From assembly GCA_003525525.1 (NCBI GenBank), contig DQED01000140.1:5139-13034 (forward strand): 7,896 nt of DNA, written 5' to 3'. The notes under the pieces are model-generated. The model did no database searches, had not been told where the DNA came from, and saw nothing but the letters and a program-made list of their open reading frames with translations. Of this stretch, positions 1 to 6,731 are shown one piece after another. Within the stretch, counting starts at the first letter, position 1. Each line of letters opens with the position of its first letter. A program made the translations under genes and the position numbers. Source of the stretch: Desulfovibrio sp. GTDB lineage: Bacteria; Desulfobacterota; Desulfovibrionia; Desulfovibrionales; Desulfovibrionaceae.

Positions 1-59
1 CCGCCAGCCCGGCATCCCGCGCGCTGCGTCGCCTGCGGCGGCCGGCGCACGGCGTGCGG

Positions 60-89
60 TTGACGAAAGCGGGCAAAGGATTCATTCAT
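60..89 (+). promoter_or_regulatory. Candidate sigma-70-type promoter of the regulator/efflux operon
   Basis: A TTGACG hexamer at 60-65 matches the -35 consensus well. A weak -10-like ATTCAT lies at 84-89 with an 18-base spacer. Transcription would then begin near base 96, downstream of the ATG at 94, which favours the ATG at 121 as the real start of the first gene. An alternative -10, TATCAT at 102-107, has no good -35 partner. The -10 side is covered by the inverted repeats at 79-109, as expected for a repressor-controlled promoter. Bases 1-59 upstream show no supported gene. The assignment is inferred from motif matching only. Confidence 0.4.
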
Positions 90-109
90 ACGAATGAATC
101 GTATCATTC
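79..109. promoter_or_regulatory. Interleaved inverted repeats, probable TetR-family operator
   Basis: A perfect 9-bp inverted repeat pairs GATTCATTC (79-87) with GAATGAATC (92-100) around a 4-base spacer. Two more perfect repeats are interleaved with it: ATACGA (88-93) with TCGTAT (99-104), and GAATGA (92-97) with TCATTC (104-109). The half-site TCATTC/GAATGA therefore occurs three times in alternating orientation (82-87, 92-97, 104-109), with centres 10 and 12 bp apart. The AT-rich block stands out in very GC-rich DNA, overlaps the likely -10 region and lies just before a TetR-family gene. TetR regulators usually bind such palindromes and repress their own operons. That this protein binds here is inference. 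Confidence 0.7.
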
Positions 110-120
110 CGGGGGCGGAC

Positions 121-810
121 ATGCCGCGCAGCCAGGCACAACCCAAGGACAACGACACCCGGCAACGGCTCATTGAAGCCGGTCTGCTCCTTTTCGGCCG
201 GCACGGACTCGAGGCCACGACCACCCGCGCCCTGGCCAGGGAGGCGCAGGCGAACCTCGCGGCGATTCCCTACCATTTCGGCGGCAAGGAAGGGCTGTAC
301 CGCGCCGTGCTGGAGCACATCGTCGCCAGCAAGCTTATGGAGATCGGCCCCTGCCTGCGCCGGGCGCAGGCGGCCTGCGACGACGCCGCGGCGGACCGCG
401 AAACGCTCCTTACGCACCTGCGGGAGCTGGTGCGGACACTGACGACGACCATGCTCCGGGACGCGCAGTCGGGTTCGGGCACGCAGATCCTCCTCCAGGA
501 ACAAATCGCGCCCACGCAGGGTTTCGACTTCCTCCACAACGGCTTTCTCCTGCACATCCACGCCGCCCTGTCCGCGCTTCTCGGCCGCCTGACGGCGCTT
601 GCCCCCGGCTCCCTGGAGCTGCACCTGGCCGCCATGGCGATGCTCGGGCAGATTTTCATCTTCCGCATCGGCCTGCCCAGTCTCCTGCACCTGCTGCAAA
701 GCGATGGTCTGACCGACGCGCACCTGCACGCGCTCGTCGCGGCCTGCATCCGGCAGGCGGAAGCGTCCGTCGCGGGTTTCGCGCCGGCCGGCGCGCGAGG
801 CATGCCATGA
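121..810 (+). CDS. cecR: TetR/AcrR-family transcriptional regulator, CecR (YbiH)-like
   Basis: This is a predicted 229-residue cytoplasmic repressor of the efflux operon that it heads. The N-terminal TetR DNA-binding domain spans about residues 12-60. It contains RLIEAGLLLFGRHGLEATTT followed by a recognition-helix region ending in the family-typical YHFGGKEGLY (51-60). The C-terminal ligand/dimer domain resembles the CecR type (DUF1956), with LLQEQIAPT around 124-132 and a later MLGQIFIFRIG stretch. An in-frame ATG at 94 would add nine residues, but it sits inside the palindromic operator and near the predicted transcription start. The ATG at 121 is preceded by a purine-rich GGGGGCGG, a weak ribosome-binding site, and gives a normal family length. 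The stop overlaps the next start by 4 nt. In E. coli, CecR controls ybhGFSR and affects cefoperazone and chloramphenicol sensitivity. The inducer here is unknown. Confidence 0.9.
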   Translation: MPRSQAQPKDNDTRQRLIEAGLLLFGRHGLEATTTRALAREAQANLAAIPYHFGGKEGLYRAVLEHIVASKLMEIGPCLRRAQAACDDAAADRETLLTHLRELVRTLTTTMLRDAQSGSGTQILLQEQIAPTQGFDFLHNGFLLHIHAALSALLGRLTALAPGSLELHLAAMAMLGQIFIFRIGLPSLLHLLQSDGLTDAHLHALVAACIRQAEASVAGFAPAGARGMP

Positions 811-1808
811 CCAGAAAGTACATCCTCCTTGTCGCGGCCCTCGCCGCCTGCGCCGTCGGCTGGTACGCGGCGCGCCACAACGGGCAGCGCGCCCCGGGCC
901 TCAAGCTCTTCGGCAACGTGGACATCCGCCAGGTGGAGCTTTCCTTTCGCGTGCCCGGCAAGATCGCGGCCGTGCGCGTGGACGAAGGCGACCGCGTCAC
1001 GGTCGGCGACGTGCTGGCGACACTGGACGCGCAGCCGTACGAGGACGCCCTGGCCAAGGCCAGGGCCGAGCGCGATGTGGCCCTGGCCGACATGAACAAG
1101 CACCACGCCGGCTCCCGCGAAGAAGACATCGCCCAGGCCCGGGCCGAAGTCGCCCGGCTCGAGGCCGAGGTGGAAAACGCCTCCCGCCTGGCGCGCCGGC
1201 GCAAGACCCTGCTTCATGACCAGGCCGTCTCCGTGGAGGAGAGCGAATCGGCCGGCTACAGCCGCGACGCGCTGCGCGCGCAACTGGAAAAGGCGCGCAA
1301 GGCCCTGGCGCTCCAGCTCGCCGGCTTCCGCGCCGAGGACGTGGCCTCGGCCGAGGCGTCGTACCGCTCCGCCCAGGCCTCCGTGGACACGGCCGAAACG
1401 GACCTTGCCGACACCCGCATCGTCTGCCCCGCAAGCGGCCGCGTCCTGTCGCGCGTGCGCGAGCCCGGGGCCGTGGTCGCGGCCGGGGTCACGGTGCTCG
1501 TGGTGTCCCTCGACAAGCCGGTCTGGGTGCGGGCCTACGTGCCGGAGCCGTCGCTCGGCAAGGTGAGCCTCGGCATGCCCATGCGGGTCTTCACCGACTC
1601 GCAGCCGGACAAGCCCTATGCCGGACGCGTGGGCTTCATTTCGCCCGTGGCCGAATTCACGCCCAAGAATGTGGAAACCGAGGCGCTGCGCACGGACCTC
1701 GTCTACCGGCTGCGCATTCTCATCGACAACCCGGACGACGGGTTGCGCCAGGGCATGCCCGTCACCGTCCTGCCGGAGCCTCCCGCCGCAGCGAAGGACG
1801 CGCGGTGA
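807..1808 (+). CDS. ybhG: HlyD-family periplasmic adaptor (membrane fusion) protein, YbhG-like
   Basis: This 333-residue protein should link the inner-membrane ABC transporter to an outer-membrane channel across the periplasm. Residues 5-22 form a hydrophobic N-terminal anchor. The first lipoyl half is about 35-75 (GNVDIR, then VDEGD at 58-62). An Ala/Glu/Arg-rich coiled-coil hairpin spans about 75-200, and the second lipoyl half (CPASGRV from 207) follows. The beta-barrel region contains VWVRAYV from 239 and EFTPK at 283-287, and the C-terminus has RQGMPV at 314-319. Length and many segments match E. coli YbhG (about 332 residues) as I remember it. GAGG at 797-800 precedes the ATG by 6 bases, and the start overlaps the regulator stop as ATGA. 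The segment LAAC at residues 12-15 looks like a lipobox, so the protein could be lipid-anchored. Hydrophobicity continuing past the Cys fits a transmembrane anchor equally well. Confidence 0.93.
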   Translation: MTRKYILLVAALAACAVGWYAARHNGQRAPGLKLFGNVDIRQVELSFRVPGKIAAVRVDEGDRVTVGDVLATLDAQPYEDALAKARAERDVALADMNKHHAGSREEDIAQARAEVARLEAEVENASRLARRRKTLLHDQAVSVEESESAGYSRDALRAQLEKARKALALQLAGFRAEDVASAEASYRSAQASVDTAETDLADTRIVCPASGRVLSRVREPGAVVAAGVTVLVVSLDKPVWVRAYVPEPSLGKVSLGMPMRVFTDSQPDKPYAGRVGFISPVAEFTPKNVETEALRTDLVYRLRILIDNPDDGLRQGMPVTVLPEPPAAAKDAR

Positions 1809-3547
1809 ACCCGGCCCTGGCCACGGTCGCGGCGCTGACCATGCGCTTTGGCGCAAGCGGTCCGCCCGCGCTCGACGCCCTCACGGCGGAAATCCCCGCC
1901 GGCATGGTCACGGGGCTGATCGGCCCGGACGGCGCGGGCAAGACGACCTGCATCCGGCTCCTGGCCGGCCTGCTCCACCCGACCCGGGGCACGCTCACGG
2001 TGCTCGGCCGCGATCCCGTGACCCAGGCCGACGCCATCCATGCCCGCATCGGCTACATGCCGCAGAAGTTCGGCCTCTACGAAGACTTGAGCGTCATCGA
2101 GAACCTGCGGCTCTACGCCGCCGTGCGCAATCTTCCCGACGCCGACCGCGCCGCGACGTTTGCGCGCCTGCTCGGCTTCACGGGGCTCGCGCCCTTCACC
2201 ACGCGCCTGGCCGGCAGGCTCTCCGGCGGCATGAAGCAGAAGCTCGGCCTGGCCTGCGCCATGATCCGCCGGCCGGAACTGCTGCTGCTCGACGAACCGA
2301 GCGTCGGCGTGGACCCCATTTCACGGCGCGAGCTCTGGCGCATGGTACGCGCCCTGGCCGACGACGGCATCGGCGTGCTCTGGAGCACGTCGTACCTGGA
2401 CGAAGCCGAGGCCTGCGACCATGTGCTGCTTTTGGCCGCCGGGCATCTGCTCTTCGACGGCGCGCCCGGGGCGCTCACGTCCCGGGTGGACGGCCGCGTC
2501 TTCCAGGTCCGGGGCATCGCGGGCAACCGCCGGGCCGTGCTGCGCCGGGCCCTGGGGCAAAAAGGCATTCTCGACGGCGTGATCCAGGGACGCCACGTGC
2601 GCCTCGTCGCCGCGAAGGACGCCCCGCCCATCGACCTGGAGGCCCTCAAGGCCGGCCCGGAAGCGGCGCTCGTGGCCGTGCCTCCCCGGTTCGAGGACGC
2701 CTTCCTGGACATTCTCGGCGGCGGCCCGGGCGGCGTCTCGGCCCTGGCCCGGCAGATGGAGCCGAAAACGCCGCGCCGTACGGCCGTGGTCGAGGCCAGG
2801 AACCTGACCAAACGCTTCGGCGCGTTCACCGCGGCCAGGGACATCAGCTTCGCCATCCGCCAGGGCGAGATCTTCGGTCTGCTCGGCCCGAACGGCGCAG
2901 GCAAATCCACCACGTTCAAAATGATGTGCGGGCTGCTTAAGCCAAGCGCCGGCCAGGCCCTCGTCGACGGTCTGGCGCTCGGCAAGAGCCCGGGCGCGGC
3001 CAGGGCGCGCATCGGCTACATGTCGCAGAAATTTTCGCTCTACGGCACGCTGAGCTGCCGCCAGAACCTGGAGTTTTTCTCCGGCATCTACGGCCTCGCC
3101 GGCGCGCGGCGCAAGGCGGCCATCGAAGGCATGATCGACATCTTCGCGCTGGGGCCGCACCTTGCGGCCTCGGCCGACACGCTCCCCCTCGGGTTCAAGC
3201 AGCGCCTGGCCCTGGCCTGCGCGGTGATGCACGAACCCGCCGTGCTCTTCCTCGACGAGCCGACCTCCGGCGTCGATCCCATCACCCGGCGCGAATTCTG
3301 GACGCACATCAACGGCATGGTCGAACGCGGCGTCACGATCATGATCACGACCCACTTCATGGACGAGGCCGAATACTGCGACCGCATCGCCCTGGTCTAC
3401 CGCGGCGCGGTCATCGCCATCGGCTCGCCCGACGCCCTCAAGGACGAGGCACGAACCCCGGAGACGCCCGACCCGAGCCTGGAGGAAGCCTTCATCGCGC
3501 TGGTTGCGCGAAGCGACCGGGAAGAACCTCCGGGGGCGGCGGCATGA
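1805..3547 (+). CDS. ybhF: Fused two-domain ABC transporter ATPase, YbhF-like
   Basis: This 580-residue cytoplasmic ATPase carries two complete nucleotide-binding domains (NBDs) and drives the YbhS/YbhR permease pair. NBD1 has Walker A GPDGAGKTT (40-48), signature LSGGMKQ (139-145) and Walker B LLLLDEP (159-165). NBD2 has Walker A GPNGAGKST (361-369), a signature-position LPLGFKQ (460-466), Walker B LFLDEP (481-486) and H-loop His517. NBD1 has Ser196 where the switch histidine is expected (STSYLDEAE), and NBD2 lacks the LSGG core, so one composite ATP site looks consensus and the other degenerate. A linker of about 100 residues (about 225-325) separates the domains. The start is GTG at 1805, supported by GAAGGA at 1793-1798 six bases upstream and the GTGA overlap with the ybhG stop. 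Length and domain order match E. coli YbhF (about 578 residues), which has been linked to drug and Na+/Li+ efflux. The substrate here is unknown. Confidence 0.95.
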   Translation: MNPALATVAALTMRFGASGPPALDALTAEIPAGMVTGLIGPDGAGKTTCIRLLAGLLHPTRGTLTVLGRDPVTQADAIHARIGYMPQKFGLYEDLSVIENLRLYAAVRNLPDADRAATFARLLGFTGLAPFTTRLAGRLSGGMKQKLGLACAMIRRPELLLLDEPSVGVDPISRRELWRMVRALADDGIGVLWSTSYLDEAEACDHVLLLAAGHLLFDGAPGALTSRVDGRVFQVRGIAGNRRAVLRRALGQKGILDGVIQGRHVRLVAAKDAPPIDLEALKAGPEAALVAVPPRFEDAFLDILGGGPGGVSALARQMEPKTPRRTAVVEARNLTKRFGAFTAARDISFAIRQGEIFGLLGPNGAGKSTTFKMMCGLLKPSAGQALVDGLALGKSPGAARARIGYMSQKFSLYGTLSCRQNLEFFSGIYGLAGARRKAAIEGMIDIFALGPHLAASADTLPLGFKQRLALACAVMHEPAVLFLDEPTSGVDPITRREFWTHINGMVERGVTIMITTHFMDEAEYCDRIALVYRGAVIAIGSPDALKDEARTPETPDPSLEEAFIALVARSDREEPPGAAA

Positions 3548-4671
3548 GCGCCCCGTCCCTGCGCCGCCTGCGCGCGATCATGGCCAAGGAGTCCCTGCAA
3601 ATCGTGCGCGACCCCTCGTCCATCCTGATCGGCCTCATCCTGCCGGTCTTCCTGACGCTGCTTTCCGGCTACTCGACCAACCTGGACATCGAACACATCG
3701 CCATCGGCCTGGCGCTGGAGGACCACTCCCCCGCCGCCCGGGACCTGGCGGCCTCTTTTACGGCCACCAAATACTTCGACGTGCGCCAGGGCGGCGACCG
3801 GCGCGAGTTCACCGACGCCCTGACGCGCGGCGACCTCTACGGGCTGGTGGTCATCCCCCAGACCTTCAGCCGGGACCTGGCGCGCGCCGACGTCACGGTC
3901 CCCTTCCAGGTCATCGCCGACGGCTCCGTCCCCAACACGGCGACCTTCCTCCAGAACTACGCCATGGGCGTCTGGCAGGCCTGGATGGAGCGGCGGGCGC
4001 GGGAGCGGGGCGCGAGCGCGACCGAGCCCGTGCGCCTTGCGCCTCGCACGTGGTACAATCAGGAGCTGGTCAGCCTCAACAGCCTGCTGCCCGGCGGCAT
4101 GGCCATCAACCTCACGCTGATCGGGGCGCTGCTCACGGCCCTGGTCGTGGCCCGGGAATGGGAGCGCGGCACCATGGAGGCCATGCTCGCGACACCCGTG
4201 GGGCGGTTCGAGATGCTGCTCGGCAAACTGCTGCCCTACTTCCTGCTCGGCATGATGGCCATGTTCCTGTGCCTCGGCATCACCCTCGCCGTCTTCCATG
4301 TCCCCTTTCGCGGCTCGACCTTCGCGCTCGCGGTCGTGTCCTCGGTCTTCATGCTCTCGGCCCTGGGGCTCGGGCTTCTGATCTCATCCCTCTCCAACAG
4401 CCAGTTCGTGGCCTCCCAGGCCGCGATCATCACCGCGTTTTTGCCGGCCTATTTCCTGTCCGGCTACGTGTTCGAGCCCTCGAGCATGCCCCTGCCCGTC
4501 GAATGGCTCTCGCGCTGCATCGCGGCGCGCTACTACGTGTCGTGTCTCAAGACCCTGTTCCTGGTCGGGGACGCCTGGGGGCTGCTTATGCCCAACATGG
4601 CCGGCATGGCCGCCATCGCCGCCGTCATGTTCGCCCTCACGCTCAAAAATTCGAGCCGGACCCTGTCATGA
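3544..4671 (+). CDS. ybhS: ABC-2 type transporter permease, YbhS-like
   Basis: This is a 375-residue inner-membrane subunit of the exporter. It has the ABC-2 layout: a short cytoplasmic N-terminus with KESLQIVRDPSS, a first membrane helix at about 26-44, and a large periplasmic domain at about 45-180. A cluster of about five helices follows, starting near GGMAINL (184-190) and running to the C-terminus. The cytoplasmic loop after the second helix holds the family-typical VAREWERGTMEAML (202-215). A later helical segment contains FLPAYFLSGYVF. Sequence and length agree with E. coli YbhS (about 377 residues). The start overlaps the ybhF stop as ATGA, with a purine-rich GGGGGCGGCGG just upstream. 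It is paralogous to the next gene, with which it probably forms a heterodimeric channel powered by the fused ATPase. Confidence 0.94.
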   Translation: MSAPSLRRLRAIMAKESLQIVRDPSSILIGLILPVFLTLLSGYSTNLDIEHIAIGLALEDHSPAARDLAASFTATKYFDVRQGGDRREFTDALTRGDLYGLVVIPQTFSRDLARADVTVPFQVIADGSVPNTATFLQNYAMGVWQAWMERRARERGASATEPVRLAPRTWYNQELVSLNSLLPGGMAINLTLIGALLTALVVAREWERGTMEAMLATPVGRFEMLLGKLLPYFLLGMMAMFLCLGITLAVFHVPFRGSTFALAVVSSVFMLSALGLGLLISSLSNSQFVASQAAIITAFLPAYFLSGYVFEPSSMPLPVEWLSRCIAARYYVSCLKTLFLVGDAWGLLMPNMAGMAAIAAVMFALTLKNSSRTLS

Positions 4672-5780
4672 ACATCGCGCGCATCCAGTCCCTGGTCGTC
4701 AAGGAACTGCTGGCCATCCTTCGCGACAAGAAAAGCCGCATCGCCCTGTTCATGCCGCCCATCCTGCAACTGGGCATCTTCGCCTTCGCCGCAACCCTCG
4801 AAGTGAAAAACGTTTCGCTGGCCGTGCTCGACAAGGACGGCGGCAAGGCGGCCGTGGAACTGACGCAACGTTTCTCCGGTTCGCCCTATTTCACCAAGGT
4901 GTTTTCCCTGGCTGACCAGGGGCAGGTGGCCCCGACGCTCGAAAACGAGCGGGCCATGGCCGTGCTGGTCCTTGACGCAAACTTCTCGCGCGACGTGGCC
5001 GCCGGCCGCCAGGCCACGGCGCAGCTGCTCCTCGACGGCAGGCGCAGCAACGCCGCCCAGATCGTCGAGGGTTACGCAGAGCTCGTCGTCAAGCAGTACA
5101 ACGACGACCTCTACGCTAAGCGCGGCCTGCCGGGACTGCCCGCGACGCTCGTCGCCCGCAACTGGTTCAACCCGAACCTCGACTACCTCTGGTTCACGGT
5201 GCCGAACCTCATCGGCATGCTGAGCATGATCGTGGGGCTCGTGGTCACCTCGCTCTCCGTGGCCCGGGAGCGCGAACTCGGCACCTTCGACCAGTTGCTC
5301 GTCTCGCCGCTTTCGCCCTGGGAGATCCTCGTCGGCAAGACCCTGCCGGCCATGATCCTCGGCATCGTCGAGAGCGTCGCCATCGTGGCGGCGGCCATCC
5401 TGCTTTTCCGCATCCCCTGCCACGGGTCGCTTACGACGCTTGCGTTCTGCATGGTGCTCTACCTCTTTTCCGTGGTGGGGTTCGGGCTTTTCATCTCGTC
5501 GCTTTGCAACACGCAGCAGCAGGCGATCCTCGGCACGTTCACGTTCATGATTCCGGCCACCCTGCTCTCGGGCTTCGCCACGCCCCTCGAGACCATGCCC
5601 CAGGCGCTCCAGCTCCTTTCCCTGGCCAACCCCATGCGCCACTTTCTCGCGGCCGTGCGCGGCATCATGCTCAAGGGCATGCCTTTCGACATGGCTCTGG
5701 ACACGGTCTGGCCCCTTGCGCCCATCGCCGTCGTCACCCTGGCGCTGGCGGGCTGGTTCTTCCGCCGGGGCCTCGACTGA
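4668..5780 (+). CDS. ybhR: ABC-2 type transporter permease, YbhR-like
   Basis: This 370-residue inner-membrane protein is the second permease of the exporter. It starts with VKELLAILRDKKSR and a first helix, and continues with FAATLEVKNVSLAVLDKD into a periplasmic domain (about 40-180) that contains NWFNPNLDY from 165. The multi-helix region carries the cytoplasmic loop SVARERELGTFDQLLVSP (from 197) and, later, LFISSLCNTQQQA and a helix with LLSGFATPLE. These match E. coli YbhR (about 368 residues). The reading frame stays open back to about base 3504, through the whole of ybhS. The true start is taken as ATG 4668 because homology begins there and it makes the same ATGA overlap seen at the other junctions. 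It is the last gene of the operon, and I see no clear terminator after it. Confidence 0.94.
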   Translation: MNIARIQSLVVKELLAILRDKKSRIALFMPPILQLGIFAFAATLEVKNVSLAVLDKDGGKAAVELTQRFSGSPYFTKVFSLADQGQVAPTLENERAMAVLVLDANFSRDVAAGRQATAQLLLDGRRSNAAQIVEGYAELVVKQYNDDLYAKRGLPGLPATLVARNWFNPNLDYLWFTVPNLIGMLSMIVGLVVTSLSVARERELGTFDQLLVSPLSPWEILVGKTLPAMILGIVESVAIVAAAILLFRIPCHGSLTTLAFCMVLYLFSVVGFGLFISSLCNTQQQAILGTFTFMIPATLLSGFATPLETMPQALQLLSLANPMRHFLAAVRGIMLKGMPFDMALDTVWPLAPIAVVTLALAGWFFRRGLD

Positions 5781-5902
5781 GGCCAAAACGCGCGTCGCCG
5801 TGAACGGGCAAAGGCGCTCTCCCCCTGCCGCAGCGCGCCATGGACGCCCGGGGAAAAGCGCTTTATGAACAGGGCAAGACCCAGCATGCCGTAGCGTTTT
5901 TT

Positions 5903-5921
5903 CCGGTCCCCGTGACCGGGG
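5903..5921 (+). promoter_or_regulatory. Two mutually exclusive small hairpins upstream of the ferredoxin gene
   Basis: CCGGTC (5903-5908) pairs perfectly with GACCGG (5914-5919) around a 5-base loop. Alternatively, CCCCG (5908-5912) pairs with CGGGG (5917-5921) around a 4-base loop. The two stems share bases and cannot form together. A T6 run at 5897-5902 lies before the hairpin, not after it, so this is not a canonical + strand terminator, and on the - strand the corresponding bases are A. It ends 10 bases before the ribosome-binding site GGGAGG at 5932-5937. A role in leader-RNA control or as a protein-binding site is speculative. The rest of the 163-base gap shows only a 10-bp palindrome, AAAGCGCTTT (5855-5864), and no clear promoter or terminator. 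Confidence 0.25.
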
Positions 5922-5931
5922 CGCTCGTTGC

Positions 5932-5937
5932 GGGAGG
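5932..5937 (+). promoter_or_regulatory. Strong ribosome-binding site of the ferredoxin gene
   Basis: GGGAGG stands 6 bases before the ATG at 5944. It fixes that start, and so places the twin-arginine motif 26 residues into the protein. Confidence 0.75.
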
Positions 5938-5943
5938 CGCGAC

Positions 5944-6705
5944 ATGGAAAAAATCCGCAGCATCTCGCCTGAGTGGATCGAACGGGCGGCAAAGGCCTCC
6001 GGATGGGAGGCCGAACTGTCCCGCCGGAGCTTTCTCAAGCTGTCCGTCTGCGCGCTTTCCGGCCTGGCCTTCATGGGCCTCGGCGAGGCCTTGGGCGAGA
6101 ACGCCCCGCTGGTGATCCTGGACAGCGCCAAGGGGATCATCCTGGCCGATCCCACCCGCTGCGTGGGCTGCCAGCGTTGCGAGCTGGCCTGCACCGAATT
6201 CAACGACGGCCGCGCCCAGCCTTCCCTGGCGCGGATCAAGATCGCCCGCGCCGTCAACTACGGCCTCGCCGGCCCGACCGGCGGCGACGGCATGCACGGG
6301 GACTGGGGCGACGGGCTGGTGCTCCAGGGCGTGTGCCGCCAGTGCCCGCATCCCGTGCCCTGCGCCGCGGCCTGCCCGCAAAACGCCATCAAGGCCGATC
6401 CCCGAACAGGAGCCCGGGTCGTCGATGCCGCCGCGTGCGTGGGCTGCCGCCTGTGCCAGCGGGCCTGTCCCTGGGGCATGCTCTCCTTCGACGAAGAAGC
6501 CGGGGTCGCCACGAAATGCTTTCTCTGCCACGGCAGCCCCAAATGCGTGGAGGCCTGTCCGGCCGCGGCCCTGCACTACGTGCCCTGGCGGGACCTCACC
6601 CGCGACGGAAGGCCGGAGGGGGCCACGCTGTCCGTGGTCGCCCCGGAAAAAGCCGCCGCCTGCGCGGATTGCCATGTCCCGGCCGGGAAGGCCGTTTCCA
6701 AATAA
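5944..6705 (+). CDS. ydhY: Tat-exported four-cluster ferredoxin, YdhY-like electron-transfer subunit
   Basis: This 253-residue iron-sulfur protein probably passes electrons to or from the oxidoreductase encoded next. A twin-arginine signal, SRRSFLKLS (26-34), is followed by a hydrophobic stretch to about residue 47, so membrane insertion or periplasmic export by Tat is likely. Sixteen cysteines fall into four [4Fe-4S]-type groups: C73/76/79/83, C131/134/140/144, C165/168/171/175 and C192/195/201/205. The ferredoxin body resembles E. coli YdhY (about 208 residues), but its second and fourth groups have five residues in the widest gap. The C-terminal tail after about residue 225 is extra and contains CADCH at 240-244, a haem-c-type CxxCH motif. 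The strong GGGAGG ribosome-binding site supports the start. The gene lies 163 bases after the efflux operon and 26 bases before the oxidoreductase gene, so it probably begins a separate operon. Its physiological electron partner is unknown. Confidence 0.9.
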   Translation: MEKIRSISPEWIERAAKASGWEAELSRRSFLKLSVCALSGLAFMGLGEALGENAPLVILDSAKGIILADPTRCVGCQRCELACTEFNDGRAQPSLARIKIARAVNYGLAGPTGGDGMHGDWGDGLVLQGVCRQCPHPVPCAAACPQNAIKADPRTGARVVDAAACVGCRLCQRACPWGMLSFDEEAGVATKCFLCHGSPKCVEACPAAALHYVPWRDLTRDGRPEGATLSVVAPEKAAACADCHVPAGKAVSK

Positions 6706-6719
6706 TCGTTGCCCTGGGC

Positions 6720-6725
6720 AAGGAG
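6720..6725 (+). promoter_or_regulatory. Strong ribosome-binding site of the oxidoreductase gene
   Basis: AAGGAG lies 6 bases before the ATG at 6732, inside the 26-base gap after the ferredoxin stop. It decides the start of the partial oxidoreductase gene and supports co-transcription. Confidence 0.75.
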
Positions 6726-6731
6726 CCTGTC

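Noticed and set aside
1..59. Possible tail of an upstream gene in the first bases
   Set aside because: Frames are open for only about 20-30 codons, with no recognisable sequence. Too little is present to call.
94..120. Upstream in-frame ATG for the TetR-family gene
   Set aside because: It sits within the palindrome and near or before the predicted transcription start, and the AAAGGA upstream is 13 bases away. It remains possible but is less likely than 121.
270..1856. Long minus-strand open frame opposite the regulator and adaptor genes (528 codons)
   Set aside because: It is an antisense shadow of high-GC coding DNA with low-complexity composition. Both sense genes are clearly recognisable.
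3504..4667. Long open frame upstream of and in frame with ybhR, which would give a 758-residue protein
   Set aside because: It lies in the wrong frame across the whole of ybhS. Its translation is Arg/Pro/Gly-rich without family features, and ybhR homology begins at 4668.
5814..5839. Possible terminator after ybhR (GGCGCT pairing with AGCGC)
   Set aside because: The stem is short and imperfect with a long loop, and no T-run follows it.
5918..5931. Sigma-54-like promoter with GG-N10-GC spacing and TTGC
   Set aside because: The -24 part does not match TGGCAC, and transcription would start essentially at the gene's start codon, after the ribosome-binding site.
5840..6115. Small + strand open frame beginning in the gap
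   Set aside because: It mostly overlaps the ferredoxin gene in another frame, has no good ribosome-binding site and shows no recognisable domain.
4533..6257. Long minus-strand open frame opposite ybhS end, ybhR, the gap and the ferredoxin start (574 codons)
   Set aside because: The translation is compositionally biased and matches no family I know. The sense-strand genes explain the region.
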